Source of the DNA: an uncultured Lachnospiraceae bacterium
GTDB lineage: Bacteria > Bacillota > Clostridia > Lachnospirales > Lachnospiraceae
Length of the DNA: 51,748 bases
Assembly: GCA_900551115.1 (NCBI GenBank)
Contig: URUY01000028.1
Coordinates: 1 to 51,748 of the forward strand
Reading direction: 5' to 3'
Shown here piece after piece: positions 45,155 through 51,748 of this stretch (position 1 is the first letter of the stretch; every line of letters starts with the position of its first letter). A program made the position numbers and the translations under genes. The notes beneath the pieces were generated by a model that saw only the letters and a program-made list of their open reading frames with translations, ran no database searches and had not been told where the DNA came from.

Positions 45155-46021
45155 TTATTTATTTTTTCCTTTTTTATATTCATCAAAGAATGCCGTAGGA
45201 TTTACATCCGCATAGCACTGTGAACACATACCTTCAATAACGGCACCGTTGTTAATCTGTACTGCCTTGGATTTGATATTGCCCATAACAATGGCAGAAG
45301 CATCTAACACCACAGGTCCATGGACATCGATGTCACCTTTTACGGCACCTGCAATTACAGCGCTCTTTGCCGAAATATTGCCGATAATAACAGAACTCTG
45401 TCCAATCTTAACAGCTCCCTCGCTGGCAATTTCACCGGTAATCTTGGCATTATCCGCATAGATTTCTGCCGCCTTGGAATTGCCGAGAATGCTTCCCGTT
45501 ATATTTAATTTGCCCAAAATATCAATATTACCGTTTACACAGCCGATTACTTCTACGGAGCCTTCGGAAACGATATCACCTGTAATCGTCATGCCTGCCG
45601 TAATAACAGCCGTTTCATCAACCGCACTCTTCATCTGAATGTCCATCTTTTTCTCTTCCCCTTTGGTATTCTCTTCTTTTTCCCCAAATGCTTCCCGGAT
45701 GCTTGTTTCCAAGTCCGTTTCCGGCTCCTCTTCTACCCTTGTGATATCCATATCATCAGGTACTGTAATGGAGTCTACACGGTTCAGCAATGCATCTAAC
45801 TGCGCCATATCGTCTTCATTCATGATATCCACAGCTTCTTCTTCCATGCTTTCTTCTGCAGATGCCTCCGCACAAGCAAGCGTCTCCTCTGCAAGGCCTG
45901 CGCCTTCTGCCTTTTCCATGCCTTCTGAATTTTGGGTACCTTCTGCATTTTCTTCATTTTCCGGCATCAGTTCATTCACTGCCTGTGACAGATCCTCTTT
46001 TAAATCCGAGAAAAAACCCAT
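45155..46021 (-). CDS. Bactofilin-family polymer-forming protein
   Basis: 288 residues. A long acidic N-terminal region (about 1-140, Glu-rich) precedes a beta-helical bactofilin core (about 145-270) with TITGDIVSEGSVEVIGCVNGNID and the hydrophobic-glycine repeats of the family. Bactofilins assemble at the inner membrane and position wall-modifying enzymes. The gene starts four bases after a polysaccharide deacetylase, which fits a peptidoglycan role. Confidence 0.88.
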   Translation of the reverse strand: MGFFSDLKEDLSQAVNELMPENEENAEGTQNSEGMEKAEGAGLAEETLACAEASAEESMEEEAVDIMNEDDMAQLDALLNRVDSITVPDDMDITRVEEEPETDLETSIREAFGEKEENTKGEEKKMDIQMKSAVDETAVITAGMTITGDIVSEGSVEVIGCVNGNIDILGKLNITGSILGNSKAAEIYADNAKITGEIASEGAVKIGQSSVIIGNISAKSAVIAGAVKGDIDVHGPVVLDASAIVMGNIKSKAVQINNGAVIEGMCSQCYADVNPTAFFDEYKKGKNK

Positions 46022-46025
46022 GCTC

Positions 46026-47057
46026 TTAATCCTCCGTTTCTTCTTGTGTTATTGTAACATGCTGAACAGGGACTGTATCCTCTGTAATCGGCAAAAGCTT
46101 TGTATTCTCCATAGCCTGTATTTTTTCAATCAGCATGGGAAGCGCTTCTACCGTAGTGTCTCTTCCTGCCGCATCGTGCATCAATACAATGACAGACCCC
46201 TGTCTGTCCATTCCCTTCATACAGTTATCTACGATTTCCTCCGCACTGAGTTTAACACGGGAAGCATCCTGTGACGAGACATTCCAGTCAAAATAGGTAA
46301 AGCCTTCTTCATTCAGATACGTGATGAATTCTTTCATATCCACATCGCTTACCGTATTGGAACTGCCGCCCGGAAATCTCACATACCGGCTTTGTATGCC
46401 GGTCAGGGTATACAGATATTCCCTAAGCCTGCTTAAATCCTCTGCATAAGCGTCAACGGATGCATAAATCGTACTGTATTCATGGGTATAGGAATGCATT
46501 CCCAGTGTATGTCCTTCCTCCGCTATGCGCTTATAGGCTTCCTCTGCCCACTCTCCCTCTTTTCCTACCACAAAAAAAGTGGCTTTTACATCATACTCTG
46601 CCAAAATATCCAAAATGGCATCCGTATTTGCACTGGGACCGTCGTCAAAGGTAAGGTAGACCTTTCGTATCACGCCGTCATCATCTGCAGCCTGTAAGCC
46701 ATCCGAAGCGCCTGCCTCATCCGGCATACCAAAGCCATCCGAAATGCCTGCCCCGTCCGGCGTATCAAAACTGCCGTCCTCCGGCATATCCGTGATTTCT
46801 GTCTCCGTTTTCCCATCGTCTGCCTGTTCCCTGTTTTCCTCAGTTTCACCGAAAACACTGTCTGCCTGCACCGCTTCGGAAAGCATGGCTTTAAGCTGCC
46901 AAACCTGATGCTCAAGCCTGTTGATTCTGACAAAAAGCATCACACACAGTACAATGGGTATCAGAATGGAGGTTATCAGGGAAAGTATAATGAGCCGTTT
47001 TAAAATCTGCACCCTTTTCCGCCTTGCAGCAGATTGCGTGTCCTTTTCCGCCGTCAT
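46026..47057 (-). CDS. Polysaccharide deacetylase (NodB domain), membrane-anchored
   Basis: About 343 residues. An N-terminal membrane helix (about 20-45) and a low-complexity Asp/Gly/Glu linker with repeated GxxDGxGMPDEAG-like units (about 70-130) precede the NodB domain. Metal and catalytic motifs are TFDDGP, HSYTHEY, RFPGGSSN and VLMHDAAG. It likely deacetylates peptidoglycan or a surface glycan. The ATG at 47057 follows GGAGGAGG; longer starts are less likely. It opens a long operon through rseP. Confidence 0.9.
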   Translation of the reverse strand: MTAEKDTQSAARRKRVQILKRLIILSLITSILIPIVLCVMLFVRINRLEHQVWQLKAMLSEAVQADSVFGETEENREQADDGKTETEITDMPEDGSFDTPDGAGISDGFGMPDEAGASDGLQAADDDGVIRKVYLTFDDGPSANTDAILDILAEYDVKATFFVVGKEGEWAEEAYKRIAEEGHTLGMHSYTHEYSTIYASVDAYAEDLSRLREYLYTLTGIQSRYVRFPGGSSNTVSDVDMKEFITYLNEEGFTYFDWNVSSQDASRVKLSAEEIVDNCMKGMDRQGSVIVLMHDAAGRDTTVEALPMLIEKIQAMENTKLLPITEDTVPVQHVTITQEETED

Positions 47058-47085
47058 AGCCTTCCTCCTCCGCATAATCATAGAT

Positions 47086-47114
47086 AGTATACCACATATG
47101 CGCCTTAGGTGAAA
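47086..47114 (-). promoter_or_regulatory. Promoter of the deacetylase-rseP operon
   Basis: On the minus strand TTTCAC (47109-47114), a 17-bp spacer and TATACT (47086-47091), about 30 bases before the deacetylase start. Confidence 0.6.
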
Positions 47115-47144
47115 GCAAAAATTATTAATTTAAAAAAGCACCTG

Positions 47145-48071
47145 TCAATTTAAAAATGCCTCTACAATTACGCTTTCTGCCTCTTCCTCTGAAAGCCCTA
47201 ACGTCCTTAACTTCATAACCTGGTCGTTATTAATCCTTCCGATAGCAGCCTCGTGGATGATTGCCGCGTCAATATGATTGGCGTTTATCTCCGGAATCGA
47301 AGAAACCCTTGCTTTACCCATAATAATAGAATCACACTGGACATGGGCATGGCAGCCTGCATTGCCAACCGCCTTCGGGTGAAAGGTCTGCACCGATTCT
47401 CCTTTTGCCACGGAACGGGAAACAATCTGTGCGCTGCTGCCGTTTCCGTTTAAAAGCACATCCATATCGGAAACTGCCGTCTGACTGCCATGGGTCATCA
47501 GCTTTTCCGTGACAATAAGCCTTGCGCCTTCCGCCGCCTCCACATAAGTTTTCCTGACAGTCGAATCTACGCCCTTAATCTGTGCCGTGTCCAGTGTAAA
47601 AACAGCATTCTCCTCAAGTAAAATTCTGGTAACGGGATTTAAAATACGGGCGCCTTCTCCTTCTCCCTCTCCATAATGCTTTTCCGCATATACCACACTG
47701 GCATTTTTACCTACATGAAAGCAGTGAACGCCGTCATGCCTGCTGTCGTCACAGCCCGCATTGTGAATACCGCAGCCTGCAACAATGGTAACCTCTGCGC
47801 CCTCTTCTATATAGAAATCATTATAAACCACATCCGTCATGCCTGACGCAGCAATCACAACGGGAATATGCACGGTCTCTTCCTTTGCCTCACCGCTGAT
47901 ATATACATTGATTCCCTGCTGCCCGTCTTCTCTTTTCTTAATCTTTATATGCTCCGTGTCTCCATGGCACAGCGCATATCCGTTATACCGCAGGTTGTAC
48001 GCGCCTTCCTGTTTAAATCCCGTATCATCTATCTTACTCAGCACATCCTGCGTAATCTTATCTATATCCAT
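47145..48071 (-). CDS. SufB/SufD-like Fe-S scaffold protein (minimal system)
   Basis: 308 residues, far shorter than standard SufB. The C-terminal SufBD core shows INANHIDAAIIHEAAIGRIN with the conserved His and Glu, and the beta-helix region runs about 90-290. It lies next to sufC, with no sufS, sufU or sufD in sight. This resembles the minimal SufC-SufB (SMS-type) Fe-S assembly systems described in anaerobes. Its sulfur donor, if any, is elsewhere. Confidence 0.85.
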   Translation of the reverse strand: MDIDKITQDVLSKIDDTGFKQEGAYNLRYNGYALCHGDTEHIKIKKREDGQQGINVYISGEAKEETVHIPVVIAASGMTDVVYNDFYIEEGAEVTIVAGCGIHNAGCDDSRHDGVHCFHVGKNASVVYAEKHYGEGEGEGARILNPVTRILLEENAVFTLDTAQIKGVDSTVRKTYVEAAEGARLIVTEKLMTHGSQTAVSDMDVLLNGNGSSAQIVSRSVAKGESVQTFHPKAVGNAGCHAHVQCDSIIMGKARVSSIPEINANHIDAAIIHEAAIGRINNDQVMKLRTLGLSEEEAESVIVEAFLN

Positions 48072-48123
48072 GCTCCTACCGCCTTTCTGCCTGTCACCGC
48101 TTTACTGATTGTTCGGCATCTTT

Positions 48124-48852
48124 TTAATTTCCGGCTGTCTTGCTGCAGCCAAAGAAACCGCCGCCTGCAAAAAGTGCCGGCGCCACTTCTTCTTTAGCGC
48201 CAATACGTTCTATCCTGCCGTCCTTTAACAGCATAATGCGGTCTGCCATATTAATCAGCTTTTCCTGATGGGAAATCACGATAATGCTTTCCTTCTTTTC
48301 CTGATGGATTTTTTCAAACTGCTTTACCAGCATGGAAAAACTCCATAAATCGATACCGGCCTCCGGTTCGTCAAACAGACAGATTTTGTGGGATTTTGCC
48401 AAAACTGTTGCAATCTCAATACGCTTCATCTCTCCGCCGGACAAGGTATCGTCTACCTGTCTGTTCAAATACTCTCTGGCACAAAGTCCTACACCTGACA
48501 GTAAATCACAGCAGCTGTTTTCCGAAAGCTTCCCTCCGGCTGCAAGCGCAAGCAGTCTGCGCACTGTCATGCCCTTAAACCTGGGAGGCTGCTGAAAGGC
48601 ATACCCCATGCCTGCCTTGGCACGTTCATCTATATCACAGGCTGTCAGCTCCTTGTCGTCTAAGGCGATTTTTCCGGTCTCCGCCTTTTCAATGCCCATC
48701 AAAAGCTTTACCAGCGTAGACTTACCGCTTCCGTTAGGTCCGGTAATCACAAGCATTTCCCCCGGCGCCACGTCAAAAGATACATCATCTATAATTTTTC
48801 TTGTCTTTCCTTCTTCCGTTACTGTAAAAGAAAGATGCTCTGCCTTTAACAT
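48124..48852 (-). CDS. sufC: Fe-S assembly ATPase SufC
   Basis: 242 residues, ABC-type. Walker A GPNGSGKST (about 39), signature LSGGEMKR (about 140), Walker B KICLFDEPEAGID and H-loop VISHQEK are intact. It powers cluster assembly on the SufB-like partner, which starts about 50 bases downstream. GAGAGGAG precedes the ATG. Confidence 0.92.
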   Translation of the reverse strand: MLKAEHLSFTVTEEGKTRKIIDDVSFDVAPGEMLVITGPNGSGKSTLVKLLMGIEKAETGKIALDDKELTACDIDERAKAGMGYAFQQPPRFKGMTVRRLLALAAGGKLSENSCCDLLSGVGLCAREYLNRQVDDTLSGGEMKRIEIATVLAKSHKICLFDEPEAGIDLWSFSMLVKQFEKIHQEKKESIIVISHQEKLINMADRIMLLKDGRIERIGAKEEVAPALFAGGGFFGCSKTAGN

Positions 48853-48882
48853 ATCTGTTCTCCTCTCTCTTTGGTCTTTATA

Positions 48883-48910
48883 ATCATACCATGTATATCA
48901 AAAATTTCAA
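48883..48910 (-). promoter_or_regulatory. Promoter of sufC-sufB
   Basis: On the minus strand TTGAAA (48905-48910), a 16-bp spacer and TATGAT (48883-48888), about 30 bases before sufC. Confidence 0.6.
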
Positions 48911-48965
48911 CAAAAATTCACTGTGCTTTCCGCTCCCTGCAATCCTTTCCTGCTTTAGTGAGAAG

Positions 48966-49013
48966 GTCCTTCCTATAAATAAGGAAGACCGTCTGCCAAA
49001 AAGCAAACGGTCT
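48966..49013 (-). terminator. Hairpin(s) after the MATE gene
   Basis: On the minus strand an 11-bp stem (arms 48986-48996 and 49003-49013, AGACCGTTTGC with GCAGACGGTCT) is followed by TTCCTTATTT. A second, partly overlapping stem can form with the downstream AGGAAGGACC. The T-tract is weak, so termination may be incomplete. Confidence 0.55.
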
Positions 49014-49053
49014 GATTCCGTACTCTTATTAAAAAGCACTGTTTTTTATGTTT

Positions 49054-50424
49054 CTACATCATATTTTGAGAAACCATCTTTTTCATCGGTTTGATTAAGA
49101 AAATGCAAATGAGTACCGTTAAAACATCCGCAGCCGGCTGCGCAAAATATATCCCCTTAACGCCCAGAAGCTGCGGCAGCGTCAGAATAAACGGCACATA
49201 GAAAAGCCCCTGTCTGATTAAGGAAAGAAAGACGCCCATTTTCGCCGAACCAATGGTCTGAAAGGTAATCGTCATCATATAGCACAAGCCGAAAGCAGGA
49301 TAAAGTGCTACCTGCGAAACAAGCAGCCATTTTCCGAATTCTATTACCTCCGGCGTACGGTTAAAGATCATGATGAGTGGTCTTGCAAGGACAATATAGA
49401 AGGCTGCTACTACCACCGTCAAAAGCAACGCCCCCTTCAGCGCAAAACGCACCGATTCATGGAATCGTTTTTCGTTTTTTCCGCCGAATGCATAAGAAGC
49501 CACCGGCTGATAGCCCTGCATGAATCCCATGACAATATAACAGCCAATAAGGACAAGTCTTTGTACCACGCCGTATGCCGCAATGATTAAATCAGAATCC
49601 GGCAAAGGCTTCGCCGCAATATTGGTCAGCGAGGTTGCCACTGCAAGACAGATCTGGATTACTGCTGTGGGGATTCCGATGGAGATAACTGTCCGCAAAA
49701 AGCTGCCGGACAGCTTGAAATACGCAAGCTTTACTTTAATGATAGAGTGGCCGCCAAGATAGAACCCCATCAGGATAACAAAGGTAACGCACTGGGAAAT
49801 CGTTGTGGCAAGGGAAGCCCCTTCTACCCCCATATTAAATCCCCAGGAAAACATGAATATCGGGTCAAGTATTACATTTAGCGCGGCGCCTGTGATAACC
49901 GCAACAGACGAAATCCTTACAGAGGACTCCGCCCGCGCAGCACAGTTTAAGCTCTGCGCCGGCAGGTTAAACAGTGCCGCAATGAACATCCAGAATGCAT
50001 AATCCTTTGCCTGGGGAAGCACCGCATCCGATGCACCGAAAGCCCGTAACAGCGGCTCCATGAAAATAATACCCAATACACAAAGCCCGATTCCAACGAA
50101 TACAGAAAATAAAACAATGGTCGTAACCGTCTGATTTGCCTTTTCTTTATCTCCTGCTCCTAACTGGCGTCCTGCCAGAACAGATGCCCCTGCCGCAAAA
50201 ATATTTTCTATGGATACCATAATCAGCAAAAGAGGAAGTGTGACCCCTACCGCTGCCAGTGCATTGTTATCCTCTAACAGGCCGATATACGCAGAGTCTA
50301 CCAGATTGTAAACTGCTTTTGCCAGCAATGCCAGGGTTGCGGGAATTGCCAGCTTTACAATTGCTTTTGACGGCTCTGCCGTTGAAAGCAGAGATTCTTT
50401 TGTTGCATTTTTATCATTGCTCAT
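49054..50424 (-). CDS. MATE-family multidrug efflux transporter
   Basis: About 456 residues and twelve hydrophobic helices in two homologous halves. The N-terminal motif LAIPATLALLAKAVYNLVDSAYIG and YKDAAVxL-like helix faces (e.g. GVVQRLVLIGCYIVMGFMQGYQPVASYAFGGKN) are typical of the DinF/NorM class. It expels cationic drugs or metabolites using Na+ or H+. The start lies inside the end of tetR (11-base overlap), so the two are coupled. Confidence 0.92.
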   Translation of the reverse strand: MSNDKNATKESLLSTAEPSKAIVKLAIPATLALLAKAVYNLVDSAYIGLLEDNNALAAVGVTLPLLLIMVSIENIFAAGASVLAGRQLGAGDKEKANQTVTTIVLFSVFVGIGLCVLGIIFMEPLLRAFGASDAVLPQAKDYAFWMFIAALFNLPAQSLNCAARAESSVRISSVAVITGAALNVILDPIFMFSWGFNMGVEGASLATTISQCVTFVILMGFYLGGHSIIKVKLAYFKLSGSFLRTVISIGIPTAVIQICLAVATSLTNIAAKPLPDSDLIIAAYGVVQRLVLIGCYIVMGFMQGYQPVASYAFGGKNEKRFHESVRFALKGALLLTVVVAAFYIVLARPLIMIFNRTPEVIEFGKWLLVSQVALYPAFGLCYMMTITFQTIGSAKMGVFLSLIRQGLFYVPFILTLPQLLGVKGIYFAQPAADVLTVLICIFLIKPMKKMVSQNMM

Positions 50425-51046
50425 GATTTTCACCCAATACACCGTGCAGCAGGATATCCAACTGCCGGTGACACCTTTCTTCATGTTCCTGCAGGACAGC
50501 CTCAAAATGAGCGTTTTCCTGAAATGCTTCTTTAAACCGCATATTAAAAAAATCCATATAAATTCTGAAATCCTCCACAACCGCCGGAACAGACAGACCC
50601 TCCCGCACATGCTGACTGTTCAGAAAAGCAGTCAGTATCGAAACATTTAATTCATCAAACCTCCTGCGGCAGACGGCAATTTTTTCCAAAAGAGCTGTCG
50701 GCGGGCTGAGTGCGGCATCTGCAAAAATGCCCAAATACAAAGGATTTTCAGCGAAAAAACGCAGCCTTGCATCAAAATATTCCTGCAGCCTTTGTTTTGG
50801 TGTTCCACAAAAACAAGCCATGCTTTGCTTTATGTGGGCAGTAAGTGCCTCAAAGCATTCCTTTACACAAACAAGATATAACTCGTCTTTATCTTTAAAA
50901 TAATGATAAATAATACCTTTTGAAATATCATGCTCTGCACAGACCGTATTCAGTGACGCACATCCGTACCCTTTTGCGGAAAACTCCTGCAGCGCCGCTT
51001 CCACAATACGCTGCCTGGACAATGCATTTTTTTCTTCCCGTTTCAT
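50414..51046 (-). CDS. TetR-family transcriptional regulator
   Basis: About 210 residues. The N-terminal helix-turn-helix (RQRIVEAALQEFSAKGYGCASLNTVCAEHDISKGIIYHYFKDKDELYL broken over about 10-57) is followed by a helical ligand-binding domain. The start at 51046 has AAGGAG upstream. It most likely represses the MATE gene it overlaps and its own promoter, which carries two operators. Confidence 0.92.
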   Translation of the reverse strand: MKREEKNALSRQRIVEAALQEFSAKGYGCASLNTVCAEHDISKGIIYHYFKDKDELYLVCVKECFEALTAHIKQSMACFCGTPKQRLQEYFDARLRFFAENPLYLGIFADAALSPPTALLEKIAVCRRRFDELNVSILTAFLNSQHVREGLSVPAVVEDFRIYMDFFNMRFKEAFQENAHFEAVLQEHEERCHRQLDILLHGVLGENHEQ

Positions 51047-51072
51047 ATGTCTCACTCCTTTTTTAAAAAAAC

Positions 51073-51121
51073 AGACCGAACGGTCTAAAAACACTATAGC
51101 AAAAACAGACCGGGTGGTCAA
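51073..51121 (-). promoter_or_regulatory. tetR-MATE promoter with two operators
   Basis: On the minus strand TTGACC (51116-51121), a 17-bp spacer and TATAGT (51093-51098). Inverted repeats AGACCGAACGGTCT (51073-51086, perfect) and AGACCGGGTGGTCA (51107-51120) flank the -10; one overlaps the -35, the other the transcript start. Their centres are 34 bp apart, about three helix turns. Confidence 0.82.
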
Positions 51122-51167
51122 TAACTTATTTTCATAAAATACCATTTTCCTGCCGCATACTTTATGC

Positions 51168-51185
51168 TATACTAACTGTAGTTAG
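51168..51185 (+). promoter_or_regulatory. dtxR-type gene promoter and operator
   Basis: TATACT (51168-51173) preceded by TG-C forms an extended -10. An inverted repeat CTAACT-GT-AGTTAG (51172-51185) overlaps its end, a likely autoregulatory site for the metal-dependent regulator. Confidence 0.6.
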
Positions 51186-51218
51186 CTTTCATGTACTATT
51201 TTAAGGGAGAGATTACCT

Positions 51219-51581
51219 ATGACAATCAGAGAATCTGCTGAGAATTACTTAGAAACTATATTGATGCTTGGTGAAAAGCTGCCTGTAGTCCGTTCCGTGG
51301 ACATTGCCACTGAGCTGAATTTTAAAAAATCAAGCATCAGCGTTGCCATGAAACACCTGCGTGAGGACGGCTATATTACCGTTACCGAGCAGGGCTATAT
51401 CTATCTGACCCACAAAGGCAGAGAAATTGCCGAAACCATGTACGAACGCCATAAATTGCTCTCCTCCTGGTTAGTCAGTCTTGGTGTGGATGAAAAAACG
51501 GCCACAGAGGACGCCTGCAAAATCGAACATGATATCAGTCAGGAAAGCTTTGACGCAATCAAGCGCCATATAAAGAAATGA
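51219..51581 (+). CDS. DtxR/MntR-family metal-dependent regulator
   Basis: 120 residues. N-terminal helix-turn-helix (SAENYLETILML, VRSVDIATELNFKKSSISVAMKHL) and a short dimerisation domain with EHDISQESFDAIKRHI, the region bearing metal ligands (Glu/His in YERHKLL and KIEHDIS). No SH3-like third domain, so it is nearer MntR or IdeR-short types. It should repress metal-uptake genes when Fe or Mn is bound. It is divergent from tetR. Confidence 0.88.
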   Translation: MTIRESAENYLETILMLGEKLPVVRSVDIATELNFKKSSISVAMKHLREDGYITVTEQGYIYLTHKGREIAETMYERHKLLSSWLVSLGVDEKTATEDACKIEHDISQESFDAIKRHIKK

Positions 51582-51619
51582 CTTTAGCGCTGCTAGCGGA
51601 CTCCTTATTCTAACAGCAC

Positions 51620-51655
51620 AAAAAAAACGCTGCAAACCTGATTCAGGTTTCCAGC
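51620..51655 (-). terminator. Intrinsic terminator downstream of tRNA-Glu
   Basis: On the minus strand the stem GCTG-AAACCTG / CAGGTTT-CAGC (51629-51655) is followed by GTTTTTTTTG. On the plus strand the same hairpin could also help end the dtxR-type transcript. Confidence 0.85.
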
Positions 51656-51695
51656 ACTTTTCGGGTTGGGCTGTTAAATTTTCATTTACAGTCAA

Positions 51696-51748
51696 CAGCT
51701 CGTAGGGGAATCGAACCCCTGTTTCCGCCGTGAGAGGGCGGCGTCTTA
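51696..51748 (-). tRNA. tRNA-Glu (CTC anticodon), partial
   Basis: The minus strand shows an anticodon arm CCGCC-CTCTCAC-GGCGG, with anticodon CTC after U33, a T arm AGGGG-TTCGATT-CCCCT, and the 3' acceptor half ACGAGCT plus discriminator G. No CCA is encoded. The 5' acceptor and most of the D arm lie beyond the window edge. Confidence 0.88.

Noticed and set aside
1..51748. CRISPR array, insertion sequence or prophage
   Set aside because: No regular spacer repeats, transposase, integrase or phage structural genes were seen.

Overview
The window reads as chromosomal DNA from a Firmicute of class Clostridia, most likely family Lachnospiraceae. The main evidence is a SCIFF peptide with its radical-SAM maturase, a fused SecDF, a HemZ-type coproporphyrinogen dehydrogenase, a minimal SufC-SufB pair instead of a full Suf operon, strong AGGAGG ribosome binding sites, and a moderate GC content with an AT-rich stretch near 5.6-7.1 kb. 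I see no insertion sequence, prophage or CRISPR array. Nearly every gene is on the minus strand; the exceptions are a PadR regulator (6547), a CNNM/CBS protein (13459) and a DtxR-type regulator (51219).

Layout from left to right. 0-1.8 kb: an EAL-CBS-CBS-GGDEF cyclic-di-GMP protein. 2.1-5.5 kb: a coupled three-gene membrane cassette (small membrane protein, degenerate Lgt-like protein, large lipoprotein with DxDxDG loops). 5.7-7.1 kb: an AT-rich DUF998/PadR divergent pair with a short leader ORF. 7.1-13.3 kb: TIGR04086 membrane protein, SCIFF peptide, SCIFF maturase, secDF, recJ. 13.4-14.8 kb: CNNM/CBS protein with an overlapping terminator. 14.8-23.3 kb: a complete phosphate regulon, pstSCAB-phoU, then an Na/Pi symporter with phoB-phoR. 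Two promoters here carry 11-bp-periodic TTACnnA repeats that look like Pho boxes. 23.3-25.5 kb: amidase, small alarmone synthetase, phosphopantetheinyl transferase. 25.5-30.4 kb: aspS, hisS, hemZ. 30.5-33.3 kb: HAAS-domain membrane protein with its PadR regulator, and a GGDEF diguanylate cyclase. 33.3-36.9 kb: MBL hydrolase, bifunctional Rel, apt. 37.0-39.8 kb: a Ser/Thr kinase with three single-pass membrane proteins, two with zinc ribbons. 39.9-47.1 kb: polysaccharide deacetylase, bactofilin, pyrH, frr, uppS, cdsA, dxr, rseP. 47.1-48.9 kb: minimal Suf pair. 49.0-51.2 kb: TetR-MATE operon with two operators. 51.2-51.6 kb: DtxR-type regulator. Right edge: partial tRNA-Glu(CTC).

Functionally the region combines envelope biogenesis and secretion, nutrient and alarmone signalling (Pho, ppGpp, c-di-GMP) and translation housekeeping. 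The least characterised parts are the kinase/zinc-ribbon cassette, the Lgt-like/lipoprotein cassette and the SCIFF peptide. All functions come from reading the sequence and family knowledge; no database search was run.
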